Source: Effusibacillus consociatus
Lineage (GTDB): Bacteria > Bacillota > Bacilli > Tumebacillales > Effusibacillaceae
NCBI RefSeq assembly: GCF_042652925.1
Contig: NZ_JBHSHC010000051.1
Location: forward strand, 1-20,731
DNA: 20,731 bases
Direction: 5' to 3'
Positions 14,204 to 20,731 of this stretch are shown here, one piece after another. Position numbers and translations under genes: made by a program. Positions within the stretch are counted from its first letter, which is position 1. Each line of letters starts with the position of its first letter. Under the pieces are notes generated by a model that was not told the origin of the DNA, ran no database searches, and saw only the letters and a list, made by a program, of their open reading frames with translations.

Positions 14204-15010
14204 TCAGAATTGACATAGGCTGCTCCAATAGTAACCTTGGCTCAATAAAACACCGACCTTTATTAAAGCCTTGAAATCTTCATGGGTTTCAACTCCTTCC
14301 GCTATCAATGCTTCTCTTGAACCGATATAATCCAATAAAGCAGCAACTATTCGTTGCTTCTGCTCGGAAACTGCAATACCCTGAATCAGCGAACGATCAA
14401 CCTTAATAAAATCCGGTTCCAGCTCTATTATCGCTCGTAAACTACTGTTCTCTATTTCGACGTCATCAATGGCTATCCGAATTCCATAAGATCTCAAAGT
14501 AGCGATCGTTTGTTTTATTTGTTGAAAACCAGTATCGAAGAATTCTGTGAGTTCAAAGACAAGATCTTGTGGAGAAAAGGAAATTTCTCGTAAAAGATCT
14601 TCAAGGGCATACAAAAAAGCGTTTTGTCCTAAACTTGTAGGCATCACATTGACGAAGAGATAAGATGAATCAACAGGAGTAAAGTTTCGCAAAGCAGACT
14701 CCACTGCAAGCAGGTCCGCTTCAACAGTTAGACCATATGCACACGCTTTTCTGAACCATTCTTCCGGATTTAGGGGTTTTCCATTAAGCAGCGGACGGCT
14801 AAGAGCCTCATGAGCGAAAACACTATTTTGTTTGTGATGTATAATGGGTTGATATACACTCCTTAGAGAGCGTTGTTTCAAGACCTTCTCAACGGAAGAC
14901 TCAAAGGTGGAATCACTATTGGAAGATCGTGCAGGTTGGTTACATTCCCCTTCGTTAGCAATATTCATTATTTTTGTATGTTTTGTTGCATTTGCATTCG
15001 ATTTCATCAC
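14204..15010 (-). CDS. EAL-domain protein, cyclic di-GMP phosphodiesterase type
   Basis: This 268-residue protein has about 50 unstructured residues followed by an EAL domain. Catalytic and metal residues are visible: Glu68 (EAL), Asn121, Glu153 (ELTE), Asp182/Asp183, Lys203, Glu239 (EGVET) and Gln258 (QGYY). Loop 6, normally DFGTGYSSL, reads DVEIENSSL, so activity is doubtful. The protein stops ten residues after QGYY. Shifting one base near 14226 would give GAAYVNSEELKLLSL and a longer natural end, so a small deletion is likely. It has no sensor or membrane part. A GTG at 15010 or ATG at 15007 follows GGAGG. It lies between the sigma-like gene and cheX and may tie cyclic di-GMP to motility. 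Confidence 0.85.
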   Translation of the reverse strand: MMKSNANATKHTKIMNIANEGECNQPARSSNSDSTFESSVEKVLKQRSLRSVYQPIIHHKQNSVFAHEALSRPLLNGKPLNPEEWFRKACAYGLTVEADLLAVESALRNFTPVDSSYLFVNVMPTSLGQNAFLYALEDLLREISFSPQDLVFELTEFFDTGFQQIKQTIATLRSYGIRIAIDDVEIENSSLRAIIELEPDFIKVDRSLIQGIAVSEQKQRIVAALLDYIGSREALIAEGVETHEDFKALIKVGVLLSQGYYWSSLCQF

Positions 15011-15151
15011 CTTTTTCCTCCTTCCTGAATACTTTTATCCTTTGATCAGATTTGTAATTTCGTTTATCCTACCATCACATTAAGCAGTGCATTCTCAATC
15101 GCAATCCGTTTCATAAAACATTTCATTCGAATCATTTCCTAGAGCAAAAAA

Positions 15152-15790
15152 TCAAACACAAATGTCTTCATAAAGTAGGCGAAGATTGTAATTTCTAGCC
15201 AATTTCCGCTTAACTCGTAATAAAGAGTTATCTACTGTTTTTTTACTTTTCAGATTTAATATTTCTTGAATTTCCTTATAACTGCATTCCTGAAAGTAAT
15301 ATAAAACCATACAATTGTATTCAAGCGGTGTTAAATCCACAGTAGGCAAGATACGATAAAATCGTTGTATTAGCTGTTTTTTTTCAACAATCTTCTCTGT
15401 CGATAGTACGGGGGCAGCCAGCATATCTTCAACGATTAAAGTGTTGCCGTATGGTCCTGTCTCATCCTCTAACGGATGATCAATACGGATTGCAGTTCGA
15501 TTAATCGAATTCGCTTTTCCGTATAATCGTTTCAAACGACTTTTAATATGATTTACCATCGTCATTCTGCAAAAGAAATAGAAAGACGTCTTTCCGATTT
15601 CAAAAGTTTTTACGGCGTTCCAAACTTCGATTCGTGTCCATTGCAAAACCTCATCAAAGCCACCCATCCAGGTGGTATAACGACTAGCAACCTGTCGGCA
15701 CATTGGTTCCAAATGATTCAATAAACGGGTAAAAGCCTGATCACACTCCTTTGCCTCTAATGCTAGTAATTCTAAATCTCCATAAATCAT
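15152..15790 (-). CDS. sigma-70-family RNA polymerase sigma factor
   Basis: A 212-residue factor. Residues about 13-90 resemble region 2, with WMGGFDEVLQWTRIEVWNAVKTF and a basic end KSRLKRLYGKAN. Residues about 140-200 resemble region 4, with LTPLEYNCMVLYY, a helix-turn-helix YKEIQEILNLKSKKTVDNSLL and RVKRKL. The closest type I can name is the SigH/ECF-like two-domain group, but the region 2 core is unusual. ATG at 15790 behind AAAGGAG. It is separated by 141 bp from the EAL gene downstream and may direct transcription of this block (inference). A decayed paralogue of its C-terminal half lies at 4575-4815. Confidence 0.75.
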   Translation of the reverse strand: MIYGDLELLALEAKECDQAFTRLLNHLEPMCRQVASRYTTWMGGFDEVLQWTRIEVWNAVKTFEIGKTSFYFFCRMTMVNHIKSRLKRLYGKANSINRTAIRIDHPLEDETGPYGNTLIVEDMLAAPVLSTEKIVEKKQLIQRFYRILPTVDLTPLEYNCMVLYYFQECSYKEIQEILNLKSKKTVDNSLLRVKRKLARNYNLRLLYEDICV

Positions 15791-15834
15791 TTTGAACTCC
15801 TTTATAAATAAACTTCCTTTTGCCTACGAAATAG

Positions 15835-16059
15835 TTAATCCACGGCAAAGGAAATGAAGAAAATGAATTGCTGATACTTAGTAAACAAGTTGCTTTTCCT
15901 ATCGTTATTGCCTGCTTCTAACACTACGTGGATCCGGTTCTGGATTGTCGCCAAATGACCGCAGTTGGTGTATACAATCAAGCATTTTTGTTCAGTCAGT
16001 TGACCCCGTATTACCTTTATCCGTTTATTCAGTTGTTTGAGATTTGCGTGATCATTCAA
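15835..16059 (-). CDS. small unknown protein upstream of the sigma-like gene
   Basis: A 74-residue frame starting at a TTG (16059), eight bases after AAGGG. The first part, LKQLNKRIKVIRGQLTEQ, is a basic amphipathic helix; the rest is mixed. The opening helix and a late LFTKYQQ faintly recall Spo0E-like phosphatases, but the central motif is not there, and frame disruption is possible. It lies 44 bp before the sigma-like gene in the same direction and could be a co-transcribed regulator. A competing frame lies on the other strand. Reality of the gene is uncertain. Confidence 0.35.
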   Translation of the reverse strand: MNDHANLKQLNKRIKVIRGQLTEQKCLIVYTNCGHLATIQNRIHVVLEAGNNDRKSNLFTKYQQFIFFISFAVD

Positions 16060-16150
16060 CTTTATTTCCCTTACTTAATTTTTGGAACAACTGCTCTGCG
16101 AGATTTTTTACTATGTATCCATATTTAACTTGTCTAAGAGGATGAGTAAA

Positions 16151-16204
16151 ATGGATGTCGCACAATGCGAGTTGTTCGACATTATCATAGGAGGAAAACA
16201 ATGA
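16151..16204 (+). CDS. short leader frame overlapping the recombinase start
   Basis: ATG at 16151, nine bases after AAGAGG, opens a 17-codon frame (MDVAQCELFDIIIGGKQ) whose TGA overlaps the recombinase ATG as ATGA. This is the classical layout for translational coupling. The frame itself contains the inverted repeat at 16155-16182. It may be a leader peptide or a by-product of the palindrome; function unknown. Confidence 0.3.
   Translation: MDVAQCELFDIIIGGKQ
16155..16182. repeat. dif-like 11-6-11 inverted repeat, candidate recombination site
   Basis: ATGTCGCACAA, a 6-bp centre TGCGAG, then TTGTTCGACAT. The arms match at 10 of 11 positions. The geometry of two 11-bp arms around a 6-bp core is that of Xer/dif sites, and the left inner half CGCACAA is close to the dif XerC half CGCATAA. 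It lies 18 bp before the start of a tyrosine recombinase gene. It could instead be an operator for that gene. The structure is seen; its role is inferred. Confidence 0.55.
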
Positions 16205-17166
16205 GACAACAGCAGGATATTATGTCGCTTCAACTCTGTAATCAAAGGGATTTCACGACTGGGTATTCAGATGAACAAATTATCAGCATATTCTTAGCCA
16301 CACGATATCATTCTCAGTACACTCGTCGAAACTATAGTCGTGCCATTTATCTGTTTCGACAATTCATAGCTTTTAAACCATTGCGTGAAGTTACTTGGCA
16401 GGAAGTTGAACTGTATAAAATCGCCTTAGAAAAAGGATTTTGCAACAAGATTGAAAAGCCTTTAGCTCCTGCGACCATCAACAGCCTAATCGCTCCTTTA
16501 CGATCCTTATACAAATGGGGGAGTACCCCGAATATAGGTGTTTTTTCCCAGAATCCGACAACCTGTGTACATACACCCAAGATACAAATCAATAGCAAAA
16601 ATCATTACCTGACGCAACGAGAAGTTATACTCTTTCTAAACCAACTTAAAAAACAGGGATACCGTGATTATTTAATTGGGGCCACCCTTGTTTTATTAGG
16701 ATTACGAGTGTCAGAGTTAGTGTCCATTCGATGGAATCATTTTCATAGTGATCCACTGGAAACCTCGATCTGGCTAACGGTGATCAATGGGAAGGGAGGA
16801 AAACAGCGAGAAGTGAAAGTACCCCGAGCATTATGGAACTTGTATAATGAACTCCTGTTTCACTCTAAACAACAGGAAACATGTCATGATCTCAATGACC
16901 GGCTATTCCCACTCACTGTTAGACAAGTTGAACGGATTATCCAAAAAGCTCGTGAACAAAGCAACATCAAGAAAAAAGTATCTCCTCATTGGCTTCGGCA
17001 TACCAGCGCAACACTCGCTTTGATCCATGGGGCGTCATTACAACAAGTACAGGAAACGTTGGGGCATGCACAGATTAATACCACCCAACGTTATCTACAT
17101 ACGGTGGAACAAATGAAAAAAGCAGCTCCCGACTTTATTGAAGACTGCTTGAAAGAGGTTTTTTAA
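16201..17166 (+). CDS. tyrosine recombinase (XerC/XerD type)
   Basis: A 321-residue recombinase starting at the ATG at 16201, six bases after AGGAGG; a frame extension to 16165 is not needed. The N-terminal SAM-like core-binding domain (about 22-110) contains YTRRNYSRAIYLFRQF. The catalytic domain has all active residues: Arg169 (GLRVSEL), Lys198 (GKGGK), His263 and Arg266 (HWLRHTS), His289 (LGHAQ) and the nucleophile Tyr298 (RYLH). It cuts and rejoins DNA strands at paired sites. There are no phage or transposon partners in view. A dif-like palindrome lies just upstream. It could be a Xer-type resolvase of a mobile element, or an accessory recombinase. The nearby assembly gap fits a repeated or mobile region. 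Confidence 0.93.
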   Translation: MRQQQDIMSLQLCNQRDFTTGYSDEQIISIFLATRYHSQYTRRNYSRAIYLFRQFIAFKPLREVTWQEVELYKIALEKGFCNKIEKPLAPATINSLIAPLRSLYKWGSTPNIGVFSQNPTTCVHTPKIQINSKNHYLTQREVILFLNQLKKQGYRDYLIGATLVLLGLRVSELVSIRWNHFHSDPLETSIWLTVINGKGGKQREVKVPRALWNLYNELLFHSKQQETCHDLNDRLFPLTVRQVERIIQKAREQSNIKKKVSPHWLRHTSATLALIHGASLQQVQETLGHAQINTTQRYLHTVEQMKKAAPDFIEDCLKEVF

Positions 17167-17211
17167 AACTGGATTATAATTTCAAAATTAAAAATCAGTT
17201 GTAAAGTTTTT
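17167..17211 (+). terminator. weak terminator after the recombinase gene
   Basis: AACTG at 17167-17171 pairs with CAGTT at 17196-17200. An inner AT-rich stem with mismatches and a T-run at 17207-17211 complete the pattern. It starts right after the stop codon. The stem is AT-rich, so it is only a moderate candidate. Confidence 0.4.
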
Positions 17212-17239
17212 CCGTACTAGTTATAATATCTAATGTAAA

Positions 17240-17340
17240 NNNNNNNNNNNNNNNNNNNNNNNNNNNNNNNNNNNNNNNNNNNNNNNNNNNNNNNNNNNNN
17301 NNNNNNNNNNNNNNNNNNNNNNNNNNNNNNNNNNNNNNNN
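17240..17340. other. assembly gap (run of N)
   Basis: A run of 101 N joins two contigs. The real distance and even the adjacency of the two sides are unknown, so the recombinase and the genes to its right may not be true neighbours. Confidence 0.98.
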
Positions 17341-17343
17341 TCA

Positions 17344-18030
17344 CTAAAAGTTTATCACGATATATTTAAACCGCCTCGCATCAAAATTTGCCTCATTAGT
17401 ATCTCCCTCCTCATCGGAAATATCCTGCAAACATAAGGAGTTCTTGGTAGGATTCAAACCGAGAAATTTTTGCCGATAGTACGAATTCATCGAGATGGTA
17501 CAACTGTCTTTGAAGGTCCAGTAAGAATCCCATCGCACTGTGCTCCTAATTCGAATAAAAATTTCAGATAATTTACGGTATTTATCCCAGTATTCTTCAA
17601 TATCATTTTTGCGTTCAGTCCTTTCCTCTAAAGTTGCTGTCAATTGCAAAAAAAGTCTGCCACCACCTCCCCCACCCGCTCCCCTCCCCAATCCCTTGCC
17701 CCACAAGGCTTTCCCCCTATCTTTACCACTCCCCACTTTATCACCCATCAAATAAGTAAAGTTTGCATGCGAAGCAGGGGAAAACAGGCGCAAGACGGGA
17801 AATTCGGGGGCAAATGCAAATAAAATCTGTTTTGGGCGCAGGGAGAAGAGCAGAGAAAAGCAGGGTTCAGGGATAAGCGATTGAAAAAAATACAGAGGAA
17901 AAAATTGGGAAAAAGACTGATGGATGGATTTATGAGGGGTCAGGGTTCTCCCTACTCCCAATCCCCCGCTTCCCCCTGAAATGAAAAGAACCGAGGAATA
18001 ACAGAACCCTTGATATTTATGGGTCACCAT
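17344..18030 (-). other. doubtful open frame with a C-rich low-complexity tract
   Basis: One minus-strand frame of 228 codons spans this stretch, but it is poor as a gene. There is no convincing ribosome site, and the middle translates to glycine-rich text (GKGLGRGAGGGGGG). The upstream half reads like random hydrophobic sequence. On the plus strand 17655-17740 is a C-rich run with very few G. The last 95 codons (17344-17630; ERKNDIEEYWDKYRKLSEIFIRIR) look more protein-like and could be the end of a real gene. I do not recognise a family. It directly abuts the assembly gap, so contig-end error is possible. Confidence 0.3.
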
Positions 18031-18116
18031 AATTAAAGTTGTATGATGTAGCTTAAATTATGGGTAACGCAGAGTTATGTTATTAGATTTGGAAAATAGA
18101 AAGTTAGAGACAACCG

Positions 18117-18125
18117 TGCTATAAT
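18117..18125 (+). promoter_or_regulatory. extended -10 promoter of the DUF3800 gene
   Basis: TGCTATAAT is a perfect extended -10 box, 65 bp before the ATG. The region 17 bp upstream (TAGAAA) is not a good -35, as is common for extended -10 promoters. Confidence 0.5.
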
Positions 18126-18189
18126 TATCCTGTTTTTCTAAATTTGAAAAAGTTTTAAATACTGTCCGGGCGAAGGTTGTGGAGGAAAT

Positions 18190-19063
18190 ATGGCAAAAAA
18201 ATATATTATGTTCCTTGATGAGACTGGAAGATCTTTAGTGCAAACATGCCCGTTTACCATCACTGGTGTAATATTCGAATACAAATATGCAGTTGACAAT
18301 AAGGAAACCGGCGCAAATAGTAAGCTTAGGAACAAATTTAATCATTTTAAACGGCAATGTTTTGGTCGGGATGATATTCCACTGCATCTTCGTAAAATTC
18401 TTGAGGGGCATCCCCCCTTTAGTGAAAGTCATGGAATAACCAAAGACAATCTTCAAAAATTTTGGGACACTCTCCCTGACTTTTTGGAGGATTTACACTT
18501 TAAAATCATTTCAGTGACGGTGGATAAGCAAAAGCTCGATAAATATTATTCAACGCCTAAGGATCCTTATGTTGTTTTTGCTCACATTATGAAACCTTTA
18601 TTCTCTTTTTTAAACGATTCGTCAGTAAAATCAATTCGGATCGTATTAGAATCCCGTGACGATTATCAAAACCTGCTTATGCAGAAGGCGTTCTTCGACA
18701 TTTTATAACTCTGGTACAGTTCACATTGACGTACAGTCACAACGAGAAAAAATAAAGGCTTTTGTCTTTGCTGATAAACATAATAAAGAGTTTCAGCCAG
18801 GTTTAGAAATTGCAGACTTAGTATGTCTGCCGTTAAACCGAGTAAGGCGAGGTCTGTATGACGTTAGCCCAAGGCACGTCGAGTACGGGCAAGAGAACAA
18901 AATATTCAAGGCAATTAAAGGGAAAATTTATACCCCAACAGGCATTGAAGATATGAGAAACTGGGGCTTTAAAAAAGTACCAATCGTTAAAAGAACTCGC
19001 CCTTGGGTGGACCTACCTGATACACCTGCTGTTAATGATACCGAAACACCGCCCAAGGAATAA
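18190..19063 (+). pseudogene. DUF3800 protein, frameshifted
   Basis: The first part starts at the ATG at 18190 behind GGAGG and reads MAKKYIMFLDETG, the start motif of DUF3800 with Asp10 and Glu11. It ends early in KAFFDIL at 18708. Removing one T from the run TTTT at 18701-18704 continues the frame as DIYNSGTVHIDVQSQ and on through EFQPGLEIADLVCLPLNRV, the second DUF3800 motif, to 19063, for a total of about 290 residues. DUF3800 proteins have an RNase H-like acidic core and are often found near mobile and defence genes; their activity is not settled. A one-base homopolymer change could be a sequencing error or a real break. Confidence 0.8.
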
Positions 19064-19120
19064 TTTTTGTTTTATGGTATATGCTAGTAGGGGAATTCCC
19101 ATGGAGCAGGGACGGGGGGT

Positions 19121-19921
19121 TCAGCTAATATGGTCTTTATCGCCATCCGAAACGGGGTAGCGGGTGTGTTGTTCTTGTTCGATTTTTTGCAAGATCTCCT
19201 CGTGCGAATCTTCGATGTCGATGGTTATCATGTCCACGCGGGGAACCATGATTTCCCTCGCAATTCGGTCCGAGAATTCGAAAATGTTGTCGAACAAAGC
19301 CATTTCCGTATTATCGATCAATCCGCTTTTGTGGCTTTGGTTGACCAGAATCCGAATTTCTTCCTCCGTATGGGCGAGTTCCCCTTCTTTCGCGGGCTGG
19401 ATTCCCATCCACTTGAGCATGGTGTTAGCAGTTCCGTTTAACATCCAGATAAACGGATACATCAGTTTGTGAAACCAGATCAAAGGACGGGCGATGTTCA
19501 ACACGGTTCCTTCCGCACGCTGAATCGCAAGCGACTTCGGTGCAAGTTCGCCCAATACGATGTGCAGGAACGTAATAATCGCAAACGCGGTTACGAATGA
19601 AATTGTGTGAACCGCAACTTGGGAAACGCCCAAACTTCCGAGCGGTTTTTCAATCAAATGGGCGATCGCCGGTTCGCCAATCCAACCAAGCCCCAAAGAC
19701 GCGAGCGTGATTCCAAGCTGGCATGCGGAAAGGTAAGCGTCCAAGTTGTTTGTGACTTTTTGCGCCACTTTGGCTCTTCTATTCCCTTCCTCCACCAACT
19801 GCGCCAAACGACTGGATCGGATTTTTACCATCGCAAACTCCGCCGCGACGAAGAAACCATTCAAGAAAACGAGAAAAAGCACCAAAAACAAGTTAAACAA
19901 CGTAAGACCCGGATCGTCCAA
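19121..19921 (-). pseudogene. CNNM/CorC (HlyC) family membrane protein, truncated in the CBS region
   Basis: A 266-residue frame against about 430 for the family. The N-terminal DUF21/CNNM domain is complete, with hydrophobic segments at about 8-30, 65-90, 100-122 and 140-165 and the motif LGELAPKSLAIQRAEG. The CBS region begins (about 210, MVPRVDMITIDI) but breaks off after RYPVSDGDKDHI, where relatives continue into the rest of CBS1, CBS2 and the CorC-type C-terminal domain. The sequence beyond 19128 is unrelated. Members take part in divalent-cation transport or tolerance. The start is a TTG at 19921 right after a TAA, with AAGGGA in front. The truncation point coincides with the edge of the segment holding the DUF3800 gene. 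Confidence 0.85.
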
Positions 19922-19968
19922 TTATTCGTCCCTTCAAACGAGGGACTCCACCTCCTGATTTTTCGTTT

Positions 19969-20223
19969 TTAAATTAACGGATTCTCGCCAAAGAGAATGT
20001 GCAGCGTGTGTATAAAAGAAGCGCACTGAACGGACATCTGTTTGGTAAGGATCCGCAATTGCTGTTCATTCAATTTGGACAACAACGGTTTCAATTCAAG
20101 CAAACGATCCTCCAGCGTGTGGAGTTGTTCGCAAATATCGTGCATCTTTTCGGAAATGTCCGCCGCGGGGATTTTGGGGTTTGTGTAGCAATGGAACAAA
20201 AAACCGGAATAAGCCTTAGCGGA
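19969..20223 (-). CDS. small unknown helical protein
   Basis: About 84 residues from the ATG at 20223 (MSAKAYSGFLFHCYTNPK). The frame runs back to 20256, but that stretch is part of a hairpin. It has a predicted helical hairpin (MHDICEQLHTLEDRLLELKPLLSKLNEQQLRIL) and two cysteines. No clear ribosome site is visible, which lowers confidence. It lies upstream of the truncated CNNM gene in the same direction (47 bp apart) and downstream of the 20234-20267 hairpin. Family not recognised. Confidence 0.45.
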   Translation of the reverse strand, partial: SAKAYSGFLFHCYTNPKIPAADISEKMHDICEQLHTLEDRLLELKPLLSKLNEQQLRILTKQMSVQCASFIHTLHILFGENPLI

Positions 20224-20233
20224 CATTATAAAT

Positions 20234-20267
20234 AGAAGACTCTTGGTTTTTATCACAAGAGTCTTCT
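20234..20267. terminator. perfect 12-bp hairpin
   Basis: AGAAGACTCTTG (20234-20245) and CAAGAGTCTTCT (20256-20267) pair perfectly around a 10-base loop. It lies 7 bp after the stop of the 20275-20562 gene and 10 bp before the ATG at 20223. A terminator for the first gene is the simplest reading, although the following ATTTATAATG is a poor T-run. An RNA element controlling the next gene is the alternative. Confidence 0.55.
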
Positions 20268-20274
20268 CGAGCGG

Positions 20275-20538
20275 TTACTTGGAAAGCGCCCTGATTGAAT
20301 CGAGATCCGGACATTCATCAAGTAATTTCAGAAAATCGTCCCGATCCTCTTTCGGACGACGACGGACATGAATTTTCTCTACTTTCTGGTTTGTTTCAAC
20401 ATAAATTAGATACCTGTCCTCGAAATAATCTTCGTACCACTCCCTGATGTCGCTCAAGCAAATAACACCAACAATTTTATGGGACTGCTTATTTGGATCA
20501 ATTTCAGTTTCGATCATAAGCAGATGATTCCTTTCCAT
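20275..20538 (-). CDS. small unknown protein
   Basis: About 87 residues from the ATG at 20538. TTG at 20562 and ATG at 20517 (behind AAAGGA) are other possible starts. It reads HKIVGVICLSDIREWYEDYF, then VRRRPKEDRDDFLKLL, an acidic/basic soluble protein with probable strand-then-helix order. I do not recognise the family. It ends 7 bp before the 12-bp hairpin at 20234-20267, which supports it as a real transcribed gene. Confidence 0.45.
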   Translation of the reverse strand: MERNHLLMIETEIDPNKQSHKIVGVICLSDIREWYEDYFEDRYLIYVETNQKVEKIHVRRRPKEDRDDFLKLLDECPDLDSIRALSK

Positions 20539-20623
20539 TATGCGAAATGAAGAATCGCACAATTAACGTGTCCTATAAAACGGGGGTTGGTATAGGGATG
20601 TATTTTCCCCGTGAACGTCAAAT

Positions 20624-20652
20624 AGCCCCCACCTTGTGAAGGGGTGGAGGCT
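20624..20652. repeat. 9/10 inverted repeat close to the right edge
   Basis: AGCCCCCACC (20624-20633) and GGTGGAGGCT (20643-20652) pair with one mismatch around a 9-base loop. It lies directly before a possible start at 20654. It resembles the GC-rich hairpins at ends of single-strand transposons, but also a terminator or repeat; I cannot choose. Confidence 0.45.
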
Positions 20653-20653
20653 G

Positions 20654-20731
20654 GTGTATGTTTATTTCGAAAAGATTCGGCAAGTCAGCGGCAAGGACGA
20701 CGACCAGGGCGCCAGTTTGCTCAGCGCTTCT
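20654..20731 (+). CDS. possible start of a gene running off the window
   Basis: From a GTG at 20654 a frame reads VYVYFEKIRQVSGKDDDQGA and stays open to the end of the window (26 codons). GGAGG lies three bases before, a tight spacing. An ATG at 20658 opens another frame. Too short to identify. Confidence 0.25.
   Translation, partial: MYVYFEKIRQVSGKDDDQGASLLSAS

Overview
The window looks like a chromosomal segment of a member of the Bacillota (Bacilli). The support is the strong AGGAGG-type ribosome sites, frequent GTG and TTG starts, a sulfur-trafficking operon that resembles the Bacillus yrk and staphylococcal cst loci, and a Bacillus-type chemotaxis cluster with CheX and a soluble receptor. 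I cannot place the genus; an Alicyclobacillaceae-like organism is only a guess. Nearly all genes from 1 to 16 kb lie on the minus strand, so operons read from right to left. A run of N (17240-17340) marks an assembly gap.

Region 1 (about 87-4020, minus) is a six-gene persulfide/sulfane-sulfur operon. In transcription order it holds a membrane-anchored rhodanese, a single-domain rhodanese, a DsrE-like protein, a TauE/SafE-family permease, a TusA-rhodanese fusion and a rhodanese-persulfide dioxygenase fusion. The leading promoter (TTGACG, 16 bp, TATAAT) runs straight into two tandem ATACCC-N4-GGGTAT palindromes, and a third sits before the second gene. These match the operator type of persulfide-sensing CstR/CsoR repressors, but no such repressor gene is in the window. 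Together the products would take sulfane sulfur from carrier proteins, oxidise persulfide to sulfite and export it.

Region 2 (about 4030-5820) holds small genes of unknown function, hairpins and a decayed copy of the C-terminal half of a sigma-like factor. The intact relative of that factor lies at 15152-15790, so the two copies bracket the chemotaxis block in the same orientation.

Region 3 (5882-15790, minus) reads: sigma-70-like factor, EAL-domain protein, cheX (with an in-frame stop), a 24-codon cheY stub, cheW, cheA, a 1027-residue receptor, cheR and cheB. The receptor has no membrane segment and no recognisable sensor domain. It consists almost entirely of 56-residue repeats, six on each side of the conserved signalling tip. 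Kinase, adaptor, methyltransferase and methylesterase look intact, while the local phosphatase and response regulator are broken. The system must therefore signal to a CheY encoded elsewhere, or it is decaying.

Region 4 (16.0-20.7 kb) is more mobile and damaged. It holds a tyrosine recombinase preceded by a dif-like 11-6-11 inverted repeat, the assembly gap, a C-rich low-complexity tract, a frameshifted DUF3800 gene, a CNNM/CorC-type membrane protein cut off inside its CBS region, two small unknown genes and strong hairpins.

The most notable items are the mirror-symmetric repeat expansion in the receptor, the operator-decorated sulfur operon, the duplicated sigma-factor remnant flanking the chemotaxis block, and the dif-like palindrome in front of the recombinase.
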